From Homalodisca vitripennis (Eukaryota; Arthropoda; Insecta; Hemiptera; Cicadellidae): 64,000 nt of DNA. The position numbers and the translations under genes were made by a program. The stretch lies in NCBI RefSeq assembly GCF_021130785.1, contig NC_060208.1, positions 170,246,501 to 170,310,500 of the forward strand, given 5' to 3'. Below are positions 39,275 to 52,700 of the stretch, piece after piece. Every line of letters starts with the position of its first letter. Positions within the stretch are counted from its first letter, which is position 1. Below the pieces are notes generated by a model. The model was not told where the DNA came from, did no database searches, and saw only the letters and a program-made list of their open reading frames with translations.

Positions 39275-39534
39275 CCAAGAAATTATTGCACTTAAATGCT
39301 CGTTACACGCAGTTAGAAACAAAATTATTTAGTTATCGTATTATAGCTGATCTCCCACAAAACAACACCCACAACACCTCCTGAAGCATACCGTATTATA
39401 TATTACAGTATATAACTGTACTAATTATTGCTTGAAATTAACTTTATTGAACAATGTTGTTCATCATTTAAACATAAAATTGAGATATATGAAAATCTGA
39501 TGGTTAAGTATGAAAACTACATCATAAGTCTGTA

Positions 39535-39540
<6 letters not shown>

Positions 39541-39593
<53 letters not shown>
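39541..39593. repeat. (AT)n microsatellite
   Basis: Uninterrupted TA dinucleotides. Confidence 0.97.
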
Positions 39594-39595
<2 letters not shown>

Positions 39596-40719
39596 GGTTC
39601 TATATTATATGACAAGAACTAAGTACATAAGAAGATTACTTTTTCTTTATTCCCTCCTTCTCAAACGAATGATTACTACAGTAGATATTAAGTTAGTCTT
39701 GATGAGCAAGAAAGTAACGAGCGAAATAAAAGAAGCAATAGTAGGTCGCCTTTAATCGTTGCCTAAGCTCACTTTAGTATCTTTAACGAAGAGGTCGTTT
39801 CTCATGAGTATTTAAAACAAAGCTGATTAAAATACTCTACAGACTATCCTGTTTACGACTCTTATAGAGGCTATTCTAATGTTAGTTGCAAAAGCATCAG
39901 CCACATTAAGGAAAATCCATCCACTCATGCACAAAAAGCCCATGCCCCGCTGGGTTTGATATGTAAAAGATTTCTGCTCCTCTTAGTAATTTAAGGTAAC
40001 TTATAAAAAAGGGAGAACTTTTATTATTTAAAAAATTAGTCAAGAAATTCAAACCAATAAATTATTATTTGCCACATTTTACAAGTCAACTGCCTTCTGT
40101 CTTCAGATTTTCATACGCAACGGAAATATATATTTAGTCAATTTTATTATATGTATTATATGTAGTCAAATAGTACCATAGTATTTATAACATTTCTTGA
40201 TTGTGGTTTTTAAAATAAGAAATCCATATTTAGATACCAATATTTAAATTTTACGTTTAATAACTATATGAGAGGATACATTTTGAATAGATATTTATAT
40301 TTAGATTATGTTGGTCTCAAAATTTAGCAAACAGAACTTGAGTGTGTAAGTTCAACAATACAAGAATTGAGTCACACACAGTGCGCTGTTACCGCAATAA
40401 TATCTAATACATAAAGGAGGTGGCTTGAGAAATTATCTTATCTTGGACTTAACGAGCAGATAAAACGGCGCAGAAACTTCTCGAACTACACGAAAAAGGT
40501 AATCGGTGCCTGATTGACCGCGTTGTCGGAAATGCGACTTTACGTGTAGTTTTTAAGTAGCTAAAATATTGTAGCTAACCGGCCACAAGATTTCCATTGT
40601 AGTTCGTAAACCTGGTACATTTAAACTTGCGTTACTAAACCACCTTGTTTCAAAATTCCACAAGAATGTACAGTAAACTAACCATGAAAAAAAATCTAAG
40701 CACTCGTAATCTAAGAGAT
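39594..40719. other. AT-rich sequence, nothing seen
   Basis: No frame, repeat or motif that I can support. Confidence 0.5.
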
Positions 40720-41035
40720 TCCGCCCTTGGCGAGATCCCTGGTTTTGGGACTTCTTAGGCCCCGAGAGCTTTCAACCCATTAGAACTCATGAAATCTGAT
40801 CACTGCCTTTGAAAGTAAAATATGGTAGTTCACTACTTAGTTCCGGTATCTAATAGGTCCCGTACTCTTGGAACTTGTGATATATGTTAGACCATAGCCT
40901 CTCGAATACCCTAGCCTCTGACTTCTAGGAGACCTTGGTCTTTGAAACTTTCAGTCACTTGAGCTCCCAGCCTCTGACACTTCTCAGAATGGAGGCTCCT
41001 CGTCCTTAGCTCCTAAGACGACATGGTCTCTTCTT
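40720..41035 (-). repeat. GC-richer degenerate minisatellite, copy 2 (reverse)
   Basis: On the minus strand it reads gtcagaggctgggagctcaa, gtcagaggctagggtat and gagaccatg..., the same word family as 27.65-28.15 kb. The two blocks are in opposite orientation about 13 kb apart. Confidence 0.65.
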
Positions 41036-41610
41036 TCGTATCTTATTTTTTAGAATGTATGTCAATTTTGTTTGAAAATCCGTCGAAGCATAAGTTAATC
41101 AGGATAAATTAACATGTTATGGATTTAATCCTAGGACTCTGCCTCTTTGCCCCCTTGTCTCAATGGGCGCTGAATAACCATCCTTGGATAGTATTAATGA
41201 TATAGAAAGTTCAGCCAGTTATGGTTAAAATACATCCAACAAGAAGGCATCTAGAGTAATAGCTTATAAAACGGTGTAGGCCTAAGGGCTACGCCTCCTT
41301 GGTCATAAAGCCGGTTATGAACTGTCATCGATTATTACTTGCTGTATAAATTACTCGTGGAAATTTTGGTTGAAACCGATCCAACTACAAGGCGATTTTA
41401 TAAAATGTTTTTACCTCTAGAGCTCCACACCCTTTCCTCTACAACATTCCGAAGTCTCATCAGGAATAAACCTTCATCATTCCAACTTTAATTCAAATCC
41501 ATCCAACCACAATGTGACAATGGTAGTCGTGTAACAAAAAAGGTGCTAACCCTGGGGCTCCATCCCCTCTTTGTCATCCCCAAATTTGTCATTCACTTGT
41601 AAAAAGTTGA
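41036..41610 (+). repeat. Degenerate tandem repeat, unit about 130-170 bp
   Basis: Four drifting copies of ggttnaaatccatccaac-acaagg...taaccctagggctccgcccc-ctttgtcat can be followed, at about 41056, 41222, 41361 and 41488. It is non-coding. Whether it relates to the adjacent minisatellite is unclear. Confidence 0.6.
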
Positions 41611-44384
41611 TACCATGGTTCGTAAAGTTGCTTTAAGAATCGAGATTATATTATTATTGATGGTACATCAACAGAGAGTGTTTAAATTTACACAGTAGAA
41701 ACCTCAGCTGAGGCTAGAACAAGTGCCTAACTACTACACTTTAACAATACCGGAGTACCAGGCAGGTCGACATCTCTGTGAGCATAAGTTATGGGTTTAA
41801 AACATACATAATAAGTTAATTTAATGTTTCATGTCATTAGATCTTAACACCATTCCAAGATATAAAAAAACAAATAAATTATATTAAACTTGATTTTAAA
41901 TAAACATTAAACATTAAAAAAAAAGAAAAACTGTTCTAAATGTATTCTAAGATAGTAGAAATTTAAATTGTCCAATGTAACTACAGTTGAAAACTAAAAT
42001 TAGAATTTAAATATACAATCTACTGAGTGACGGGACATCACAGTAGATAGAGTAGGATTGCTAAAGGGCTAAGAGACGTCGATATTGATGGTATAATCGC
42101 CAAATATAATATCCAACAGTAGCAACACAGTATATTGAACCTGATGTGGAACGGTAAATATTCGATATATCGATAAATTCTAAATACCAATGTTCAATTT
42201 ATTGGATATCGTTGCTTGTGTAGAAAAATTCGATATAGAGGTCATGGTAAAAATATCCGAGTCCACGCGGAATAAATATTAATTTTATATTTATAGTTAA
42301 GAATAACCTCATTATTAACTTTCTATAATGATTCAAAGCTTAGTTATTCATTACAGTTAATGATTGACGAATGTATTATAATAGGTACGAGATAATTTCA
42401 TGGAATATTTTTTAGTTTTTTTTATAACTGTAAATGAAATGTGATTTTACAAATAGTCCAAAAGTAGTAAAAGTCGTAATGAAGCCAGCGTACGCAAGTA
42501 TACGCTCCGGTTAAGCGGCAACTTGTCTATGTTATCTCCGCTTTCCTGTTCAGCAGGTCGTTAGAGAATTTTAAACTCCTTGGCTGAGTATTACCTTTTT
42601 AGTGAACTTCTGCAAAGAGCTGCAATAATATTGACTTTTTCACTGTATGAAAGAGTAATGTATTTCGCACTCGTCTGAAAGAACTCAATAACAATCAATT
42701 GAACTTAAATTTCAACAAATATTTAAAATACTTGCTATGCTTAAGCTCCATATTAAACTGTAGCAGTAAACAATTAACGTGCTTTTAGTTTAGGATTTCA
42801 GGTTTCAGTTTAAAGATATACCGTTGAATATGATAGTTAAAAAAGTAAATAATTTAATCAAGTTGATTTTTGTATATTGCTGACAGTGTTTAGTTATATT
42901 TAGTTTTGAAACTGAACTTCTATAAACAAGGAGAGTTTATCAATCGCTAGTTTGTACATACTTCTTCACTGACGTCAATTGCAAGTCCGTTAGTTTGCAC
43001 AGTTTGAGATTAAATAACTTCTTGAGTTTATTGGCTATAACCTAGACTTGGATATCCATTTACCATTCATGTCAACAAAGTTCCTTCACGTAAGTTTTCT
43101 ATTATGGATTTAAAAACTCAATTGAAATTAGTTGTAAAAACTAAATGTGTGCATTAAAAAGTATTATTACTATGTTATATAGGGTATTCACACAAGCTCA
43201 TATAGATTATTTATAATTCCCAGTAAATATACACTAAATAAACAAAAAACAATGTACCGCTTACAACTAGGGAACCCGAAAGAATGTCCTGTGAAATCAC
43301 TAGCCCTTATTGTCGAGACATTGTGTTAAGGAGTTGATACAAAATTTACTGTGTTGAAGTATAAGGGGCTCTCTTAGTTTCAAAGCTTCTGTTACAGTGT
43401 CCTCCTATGCCCACTTTGACTGGTAGAAGCTGAAACAGAGGTGGCCTTCCCTTCTTCCAAAGGGGCATGACTGATATAGTGCCCGCAATATATTATTTAA
43501 GTGGCTATAACCCACCTTTACCTATAATATACTCTTTGTCAATACGTACAAAAGGAATAAATGCAGTAACACATTTTATCAGTGTCTAGTCCCAGCGGAC
43601 TAATATTGTGATAAAGGTAAGGAACATTAAGTAAGTTGGAATACATTAAAACAATCAAGACTTCTTACAACTATCCTTGTATGTATAGAACGAGTCACGT
43701 CAGGTTCTATTGTACATTGCAACTCACTCTATCATATAATGTCCAGACCTGCAGCCAGTGGGGATGAATAGAACAACTAAAAAAGGACATATTTTTAATA
43801 CCTTGCTCACGTAACTAAAAATATAATACATTAGGATATTTTTAGAAAGATAAATTTGTTAGACAAAACTGATATAGTTAAGTGTGCTTCAATTTTCGAT
43901 TTCAATGTCCGTTTAACTCATTCTTCACTTATTGAACCACCTTTTACCACTGATTATCCTCTGGTTGTGGCAATAACATCTACAATTATTGCTGCATGAA
44001 AGCAATAACAAGTAGTTTTCGTTTATTTCCAAATCTAAGTGGAAAACTATAACAATTTCCGTATACTGGACTCTGAATCTTATTGTTTAGTGGACAAAAT
44101 TTATGAAACATGCAACATTCAATGGTATCTTTCTCACAATTAATTATATCTTTTCCAGACCCCGGACCTTGAGTTTAAAATTTTACCTTAATGACTTACG
44201 AGATGATTCATTTATGTTCATCTATTATTTTAAAATTACTCTAAATTAACCGATATCCTCCTTTCAATAGTCTCACTTCAGCGTATTTAAATACTGAGCA
44301 TTGTATTTTTTCCTAAATTTGTTTTTCCTGCATTTTTTAGTTATATTATTTACATAGCCACTAATAATTTAGCACATTTTTATC
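41611..44384. other. AT-rich sequence, nothing confirmed
   Basis: TATCGATA (42168-42175), the core of the Drosophila DREF site, sits with other cgatat words at 42160-42240, without a gene nearby. Otherwise nothing is seen. Confidence 0.4.
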
Positions 44385-44431
44385 ATGAACTTGTGTAAGT
44401 ATACTATTTTAAAGTGTATTTTAATTTACAG

Positions 44432-44582
44432 GTATCAAGAAAATAAGCAACGAAATCTAATTCTGCAGGAGGGTTCACTTCTGGCTGGTTTATACCTTTC
44501 AGTTACACTGGGTACAGCAAAACCCGATGTGTCACTTAAATCTAGACAACCTAATGGATGTGCAGGACTAGCACATCACTAA
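44432..44582 (+). other. Possible terminal exon, weak
   Basis: An open frame of ordinary protein composition (LILQEGSLLAGLYLSVTLG...) ends at TAA 44580-44582 and is preceded by ttttaatttacag, a good 3' splice-acceptor sequence. No domain or family is recognised and no partner exon is visible. Confidence 0.2.
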
Positions 44583-44813
44583 CCGTTAATGTCAAGATTC
44601 TGGGATGGCATGGTAGATCGATAGGATCATGACAGGAGAGGGTCCCTAGCCCCAACCTTACCCATGCAGAATATCCTGTCACTCTGGAAAAAGCGAAAAG
44701 GTCCTTATAAGACTGTATAATTTCTAAGCTACTTGTTCTAAGAAAATACGAAAAGTTTTGAAGTACAGTAGAACTACAATAATCCTAATCCGGATCAAGT
44801 TGGAACAGCCCTC

Positions 44814-46352
44814 ATGTGAAATTTTGAAATGAACCAAAAAAGGGATTATGACAAAGAGCTGACAAAAGTCATGTGAAATGGACCATAAATAAGTAGTTTC
44901 TACGGAAGTGGAGCTGATTTTTAAAAATAATTCTAGGCTATGAATCGCTACCAAAACGCTTCTAGACCGGCGAGTTTTTGTTATTTTATACAAATACTTT
45001 ACATGTGTACAAAACATATTTCACCCTTATTCAATCTGGATTTTTTACGTCTCAATTTTTGACGCTTAGCTGTAATTACGATAATAACTAATAAACTGTT
45101 TAATCATTGCCATAGATCGGTATTAATGGATTGCTAATTTCAAGAACTTCATTGTGAGTTTTGTAGTTGGTGAGTAAAACCTGAATAGATTGAATCATTC
45201 GACAAAATATAGTAAGATAAGGTGTCTGAATGCAGGTCAATAGCTAAATAGAGGCAATACACACGCATAAATGGGTCGGGCTGCTAGGCAACAGTTGTGA
45301 CGATAGCATTGTTGGTACATTGATCTATTGAGTTGGTAGCAGTGTTTTTATCATATGTAAAACTCACCGTGATTTCATGTAACGTGAAATGTCTATTTTT
45401 ATGACACTTTTTGAGCAATTGGTACTTATAAGATAATTAATATTTTTCAAAATCTATCTTTATTGTTAAAACTTGCGATACAATCAATTTAAATATTACC
45501 CCTCCTTATTTATTTTGGCCTAGATTGAGGTAAACATTTGATATCTATCACGGTACATAAGTAGTTTCGCTGATAATCTAATTATGTGAAATTTTGAAAT
45601 GAACCAAAAAAGAGATTATGACAAATAGCTGACAAAAGTCATGTGGAATGGAGCATAAATAAGTAGTTTCTACGGAAGTGGAGCTGATTTTTAAAAATAA
45701 TTCTAGACTATGAATCGCTACCAAAACGCCTCTAGACCGGCGAGTTTGTTTTATTTTATACAAATACTTTACATGTGTACAAAACATATTTCACCCTTAT
45801 TCAATCTGGATTTTTTACGTCTGAATTTTTGACGCTTAGCTGTAATTACGATAATAACTAATAAACTGTTTAATCATTGCCATAGATCGGTATTAATGGA
45901 TTGATAATTTCAAGAACTTCATTGTGAGTTTTGTAGTTGGTGAGTAAAACCTGAATAGATTGAATCATTCGACAAAATATAGTAAGATAAGGTGTCTGAA
46001 TGCAGGTCAATAGCTAAATAGAGGCAATACACACGCATAAATGGGTCTGGCTGCTAGGCAACAGTTGTGACGATAGCATTGTTGGTACATTGATCTATTG
46101 AGTTGGTAGCAGTGTTTTTATCAGATGTTAAACTCACCGTGATTTCATGTAACGTGAAATGTCTACTTTTATGACACTTTTTGAGCATTTGGCACTTATA
46201 AGATAATTAATATTTTTCAAAATCTATCTTTATTGTTAAAACTTGCGATACAATCAATTTAAATATTTTCCCTCCTTATTTATTTTGACCTAGGTTGAGG
46301 TAAACATTTTATATCTATCACGGTACATAAGTACCTTCGCTGATAATCTAAT
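44814..46352. repeat. Direct tandem duplication, 770-bp unit, two copies
   Basis: Copy one is 44814-45583 and copy two 45584-46352. The words atgtgaaattttgaaatgaa, gctaggcaacagttgtgacg and cacggtacataagta recur with only scattered substitutions, so the event is recent compared with other repeats here. The 97- and 69-codon minus-strand frames are duplicates of one non-coding stretch with no domain. Confidence 0.95.
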
Positions 46353-46837
46353 CCTAAGTAAAACTACTTAAAAATGGAAAAGGAGATTTAAATAACCAGA
46401 AGTTCTATTTTTAGCAAAATACCAGGAACTACAGCATACTTTAGCTTCAAAACCAGGGGGCGCGTGTAGGGGTTTACGCAATACTGTTTGCCTAGTGAGA
46501 ATGTCAGAAATATACTCCACTCGTTTGCATTTTCTGTTCGATATAAAGTATTTATTACCGTCCTCTTTTTGTAGCTAGCAGGCTTTCTCAATGAGAAGTT
46601 AGAACTTCCATAATTTGACACATTGGTAAAAATTTAACACAGTGTGAAAGCAGTTTACTTAATTTTTATAAAATGAATATCTGTAAAACACCTTACTTAT
46701 CTTATTTATGTCGTAAGTGTTCTTGTTAAATAAAAATTACTTGTTTATAACCACAAACTGTACAGTTATTTAGTTTTACTTCATATAATACATATTTTGC
46801 AACTCAGTTACTTGTTACTGTTTAGTACAAGTTACAT
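46353..46837. other. AT-rich sequence, nothing seen
   Basis: No frame with a recognisable domain. Confidence 0.5.
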
Positions 46838-47645
46838 CCGATGTTCTAGGAACTAAATTCTTGGCGGATTGATAACCTAATTGGCACACTTATTTTTTCT
46901 CGGGAACTTTGTAACTGCCGAAACTCACTACCGAAGCAACACCTCGCGCGCCTTGTCCGTAATTAAAAATTTATATTTTCTTATTATAAGTTAGCCCTTT
47001 CATGCGAGACATTTAAATTTGAATGTAATGTAAAGTAAAATTATAACTTGTAAAGAAACTTACCTTGAATGTGTTTTATTTGTCAGCAACTTGGATAATA
47101 TTTGTGGCGATGTCTTTCTGACGACGTCTTGATTATAAGTTGTTTCGATAAAAGGATAATAACGTCGTGAATTTTGTTTTAGGCGAGTTGCAGTTCGCTC
47201 TTCGAGCTCACTTCTTGAGTTCAAGCCCAATTACTTCATGTTTTAGACTTCCAGTCTACTAATCTCTCCCGACCACAGCTGCATTATCGAGCCAAGAATG
47301 CTGACTCCCGCGTTTGTGAGACAAGTTGGTCGTAAAGGGAATTTATTTTTAAAGTTGTAATAGTTATTAATTTCGAAAGTACAGTTCATAGAACATTGGA
47401 ATATTTAGGCTCATCTCATGGTATCATATTTTAGTTGATTCATACCCTATTTGGCAGCAACGTGGAAATACTTTATTTTATTTCAAGAACTAGAAGTGAT
47501 TTGATTTTATGTTTATTTGACAATATTAAACATAAACTTCGAATTTCGAATATTCAATACTACTACTTCAGCGGTATCTAACCGCATATGTGTTGTCCAT
47601 TCGGGTTTTCATCAGTGGTCTACCGCTGCGCTAGAATACTTACCT
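46838..47645 (+). mobile_element. LTR-like relative of the 7-kb retroelement
   Basis: tgttct-aggaactaaatt at 46851 matches tgttcc-ggaactaaatt at 7163. atttggcagcaacgtgg near 47450 with aacttcgaatttc and tactactacttcag after it matches the right block of the 7-kb element. If tgttct is an LTR start and the block before ttggcagc an LTR end, this copy is one LTR of about 600 bp plus primer-binding site and leader. gttcgctcttcgagctcac near 47194 suits an LTR transcription-start region. No gag is present. Confidence 0.6.
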
Positions 47646-48023
47646 TCATCTATAGACTCTCAATTGTGTCTCTGATGTTGTATGCTATAAGCAAAGAAAA
47701 AGTTAAAACATGGTTATAAAAAAACTTATAATATTTTTGAGGCTCTTAATCAACAATTACTATGTATTCGATAGAACTTTGATTTTGTAACAGTATATTC
47801 TTTTTTGTTGTTATGCAGAAATATAGCCAATATAAAAAAGCATAAGTTTACATAAAAAATATAAACTGAACTAATATTAATTGAATTACAATGAACTACA
47901 ATTGAAAACCAATATGGCACCAACGATGAGTATTAGGAAATGCGCTGGTAGCTTTCAAGCTGCTACCATATCCTATACAGTTATGGAAACTGGAATGTGT
48001 TCTATCCCTTATGTCACTCATTA

Positions 48024-48026
<3 letters not shown>
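47646..48026. other. AT-rich sequence, nothing seen
   Basis: No frame, repeat or motif that I can support. Confidence 0.5.
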
Positions 48027-48027
<1 letters not shown>

Positions 48028-48071
<44 letters not shown>

Positions 48072-48078
48072 AAAACTC

Positions 48079-48115
<37 letters not shown>

Positions 48116-48131
48116 GAGAAAAAAACTAAAT
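48028..48131. repeat. Two (AT)n runs with repeated atgagaaaaac word
   Basis: TA runs at 48028-48067 and 48081-48118. atgagaaaaactcat between them is a small hairpin, and atgagaaaaaaact follows the second run, so the spacer word has been copied together with the microsatellite. Confidence 0.85.
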
Positions 48132-51100
48132 TGTAAAATTAAGCTGTGGGCTATTTGAACAGCAAAAGTCTTTGAAAATTTCGAGGTAAATAGGTTAAAA
48201 ATATGTTCAAGATAAAATTTGAAACTGTTTGAATGTTGAAGGAGATTTTATCAACTAATGACTTAAAATAGTGACAAGCACATAATGACTCTTTTGTAGC
48301 TTATAACAGTACACTTTCTTAGTATAATAATTTAAAGAAACTAAAAAAACTTGAAGTGAAGTATACACATGAATGTCACAAAACCTATGAGACACATGTT
48401 AATATTTACAGGTAATCTAATATTAAATCTATGTACACGAGTTAGAGTATGTAGGCAATTTTATTGAACTATGCGTGTCACTACGGTTATTTACCTCATG
48501 GACGGTCTATCATAGTAATAGAATAAATAATTACCGTAGCAAATGAACAGTCAAGACTACTTTACCAGCAGACAGTCGTAATCAAAAGCACGAACCATTA
48601 ATCAAGCTCACAGTCAAAACTTGCAAGAACACCATCAATAACAGGGAGCCAAAGACGTTCATGCTGTTATCACTGTTGTGCTCTCGGGGATCTTTTTATA
48701 TTTCTCATAAACATAGTATATGTTAGGAATTGATAATGAAGTGGAAATTTTTGTCTGAAAAGAAGTATATATTTTGGATTTTATAACAGTCTGCCTGTAA
48801 AGACCTGAAAGAAGTAACCTACTTTGAACTTAGTGTTATTAAGTAAATTATAAATATAAAGAGCAAAATTGGCCTCATACGAATCCCAATGCTATTATAT
48901 GCCCCAATTCACTTAACTTTACACTAACCTCTTTGTTTCTTTTAATGTTATGTATCTAAATATGTAGTGAAACTACATTCACTGCACCATTACTGATTGG
49001 TACCAAAATGTCATGATTTACCTTTAGAAACACTGTGTTTAAATATATGACAGTTAAAAGCTATTCATATAAATTTTTAATATTTTATATAGAACGCATT
49101 ACCTTCTAGTTTTATTTTGCCCTAATGTTATCATTTATAGGATTACATTGCTTAGTAAAAGAGTATTTTGAATAATATTTTCCATCATTGTATGCTGATA
49201 AAAGGTTCTTATATCTTTTACAAATAGGAATAGCATTTTCCTGAATTTATATGTAATAAAATACCAGTTTTATGGACGTTTATCATTTTAGGTATTGGAA
49301 ACTAGGGTTTTTTTTATGTTGACGCTATTTTATTAATCTATAAAACTAAATAAATGTCTATGTGCAACCTTATTCTTGGTTATTAAGGTTATAACACTTA
49401 TTAGTTACATAAAAGCTCGGACCTTCCTTAAAAGCTATAAGTTAAGGATATAAATTTCCTGATACGTCAGGATGATTACGCTAAATCTTAATATCTTTGA
49501 AGTTCAATAAATAATGCAGTAACTGAAGTTAGATATTGGGCCCCATTTTGACGGGCGCCTTGTGAATGACTTTTTGACATTGTTATCTGTGAATAAATTT
49601 TTAACAAAGAATGAGTACTATGAATTTTACATGTTAAAAAGTATCACATTGTTTATGCTTGTAATATGGTTAAAAAGATTTATTAAGAAAAACAAAACTT
49701 CAAAATACAAATATCATAGTAGCATGGATGTCCAGAGGCCTGTTCGGTTTGGCGTGGGAACCCAGAAGGCGGGAAAAATTAAAGCTAGGACGAACGGCAA
49801 ATTTAAGAATTTGGCCATTTAGGTTATTAGATGTATCAAGAACCGGAAAACACAAATTTGTTTAATCGCTGAAAAATCTTGAATCTAGAGAGTTTTAAAG
49901 TTTAGAACCCAAAAACCCTGATGAAAACTTCTGCTGTAGAATACGTTTTCAAAAATTAACCACAATCTCTCATTGGTAAGACTTATAATTTACCATTCCT
50001 TAATATATATTTTTCAAAATAGAAATAGATCCGATGATAAATATCACACTCACGATACAAGACGTAAACACCTTGTAACCTATCCTAATTAAATTTCTAC
50101 TTTGACAAAAAAGTATTTAATTTTTTCCTCATTCAGAATAGTTTAAAATAGTTAAAGCTCATTTAAAAGTTCAATTGACAAAAACAGTTTCTATAAGCTT
50201 TAGGAAGCCTTTGGAGAGATGTATGTGATATGGGGTCGCACATTCTCTTAGCTGAAATTAAATCCAAGTGAGTGTTTTTGACTTTTTTTCGAAAAGTTCA
50301 AATAATTGAAGTTTTGTTTACAATATTGCATTGTATGATCTTACCATGTTATTTTATGTATTTGTAATACTTTTAAATTTGTTATTAAATAATTATTAAT
50401 TTATTAGTTATTATTGAGGTACAAAAAACCTTATGTACTGTACACATAAAAACTAATAAACCTAAAGATCATTTTCAACAAGATGCAATAAAAACTCGCT
50501 TCAGGTAAAAAAAAAACATCAGTAGTGAAGAATTCTGGTGGCTTTGTACATTGCTTTTGCTGCCTTGGTGCCTCCTATTTTCTATATATTGTTAACAGAC
50601 TCGTGTTTTACTATGTAAAATTTTGGAATAAAATTTCTTTCTTAATTCTAACCAGTTAAGTTGGTTGAAACAAGATGAAAGTTAGCGGATGTCTCTCTGT
50701 AAGAAAATTATGACCTACATATTCAAGTTTAATAGCTTTATCTTTAATACATAAAATTATAAACATTAAAGTGGTTACTGGTCTTTCGGAACTTACTAGA
50801 AACACATATGTTCTTGTGTACAGTTAATGACTAAGTCATCTCTGACCAAGATTATTTTATCGCAATGTTTAACGTCGCAGCCTCTGACTAAAATTATGAG
50901 TATACGAGACTAGAGGTTTTTCATACTTATCGTCAATCACCATAAACATTGTTCATATTGGAAACTGGAAATTACAAACAGTTCCGTAGCCAATATAAAC
51001 TTGTTCATATGATACTGTACAAAACTTGTTCTAGAGGCAATATTAATTTTGTGAACATCATGGAATGGTACTTGTTTTTCCACGATTGGGATTTGGAAGT

Positions 51101-52084
51101 GTTAAAAGCTAGGCATTGTAAAACGGAAAACTTATAATTTATTTTAATGAAATATATTAAAATGAAGACGTATTTATTTTATTAAATAAAAGTAAATATT
51201 AAAATATTAACATTCAAAATTAAATTAAAAGTGCTTTTAATAATAATCAAGTGAAGCCAATATAATTAAATGTCTATTTGATTTTACTCAAACTGATATT
51301 TTTCGATTGCGTATTTCATAATATATTCCAATATATTTCGAACATACAAACTGTGCATGTGGAAAATACACACAACATATGAACATATGCATATACTGTG
51401 AATAATGCTAATGATACTTCTCTTTCGTTTAAAGTTGTGATTTCATAGTACTGTCAAGTTTGACAGGTTAATAAATCATAGTCCATTAAACTAAAATACA
51501 TTTCATTAAGCCTAAATGAGTTACTCACTCTCTGCACCCCAAAACTAATAAATAATTCTTTCAGGCTTATATATTAATAGTATTATGGAATTGAATATTG
51601 TTTAACTCAGTATGATTGTATACGTGATGTCACTTAAGTATTCATTGATTATTCACATAAATTTAACTATTCTATATGGCAATCTTTTCTTTTAGTTTGG
51701 TTCTAGCGCTATTAAAATATATGTCACTGATTTTTAATAAATAGCTTTTTTTAATATTTATAAATAAAAAGGACTCTAGTTTTGAAATTTATTAGTTGTA
51801 ACTTTTGAAATGAATTTAATGCAGCTAACACGAAAATTTAGCATTCTGTACGTATATAAATATCTGAATTAATCACATATGAACTCTCTAGTTGATATTG
51901 CTGTTAAAATAATTTTTCTGTATAAGGATGGCTGTGATAAACGGTAGAAGGGTGGCGGCCGTACAGCTCATATTGCTGCCATACATGAGGTCGTAAGATT
52001 TGTACCAAAACTTAGGGAATTTTACGTACAGTAATAAATAAATCTTAAACTTTCAGGGCTTATAATACTGATGTATTACATGGT
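48132..52084. other. AT-rich sequence, no gene confirmed
   Basis: The 86-codon frame at 49562-49822 has a basic C-terminal half but no recognised domain. Other frames are shorter. Confidence 0.45.
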
Positions 52085-52248
52085 AGGAACACTCCACACC
52101 ACGTGTCGTAAAAGCCATCGCTGAAGTCGCATGCACAATTTCCAATCTATAGCTCATTTCATTCTCGAGATGTATTGCGCAGACAGACAGACCGAAATTA
52201 AATTTTTCTATCCCAACGAATGATAGGTTTCGCTAAAGCTCAGCCAAT
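52085..52248 (-). repeat. Dispersed repeat, copy 2
   Basis: The reverse complement of 5765-5985. On the minus strand attggctgagc, tctgtctgtctg, gaatgaaatgagctatagat and gaaattgtgcatg follow in the same order. Confidence 0.7.
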
Positions 52249-52700
52249 AAATAACGTTAAAATAATTGTCTACAGGTGGAGATATAACAACTGAAATGGG
52301 CTGCATACAACATAAACGTGACTTTCCACTCCACAAACACCCATTTGTCAACGCTACGTCCCGTTTCACATTCAGAAGGATATGATAAGAAACACATTGT
52401 CTGCTGATAATTACATTTAATTAAAGTAGTATTTATTCTGAGTAATATTGGTACTAAATAACAAGAATCCTACTAAAAAATTGTAAAAATGTAATCCTTA
52501 GATTTTCTCATTAACTTAGAGATGACCATTCTGGTTTTTCTGTGAATATTCAAGTCCCTATTTACGAGATTCTAGGATTTTTATGCCTCTTCTAGGATTC
52601 ATGAACAGCAAATGTATTAATGAATTCGAACTAATGTTGCGAGCAAGTGAAGAGATTAGTCACACACATATATAATAAACTTTGTATTAATGACAAATTT

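Noticed and set aside
41690..41790. Further SINE on the minus strand (gtagtagttaggcacttg)
   Set aside because: Only an A-box-like word is present. There is no B box or shared tail.
42160..42240. DREF-type promoter
   Set aside because: One TATCGATA and two looser cgatat words are expected now and then in AT-rich DNA, and no gene starts nearby.
44724..45787. Paired 97- and 69-codon minus-strand frames as a duplicated gene
   Set aside because: They are the same non-coding stretch seen twice because of the 770-bp duplication. No domain, and the frames end differently.
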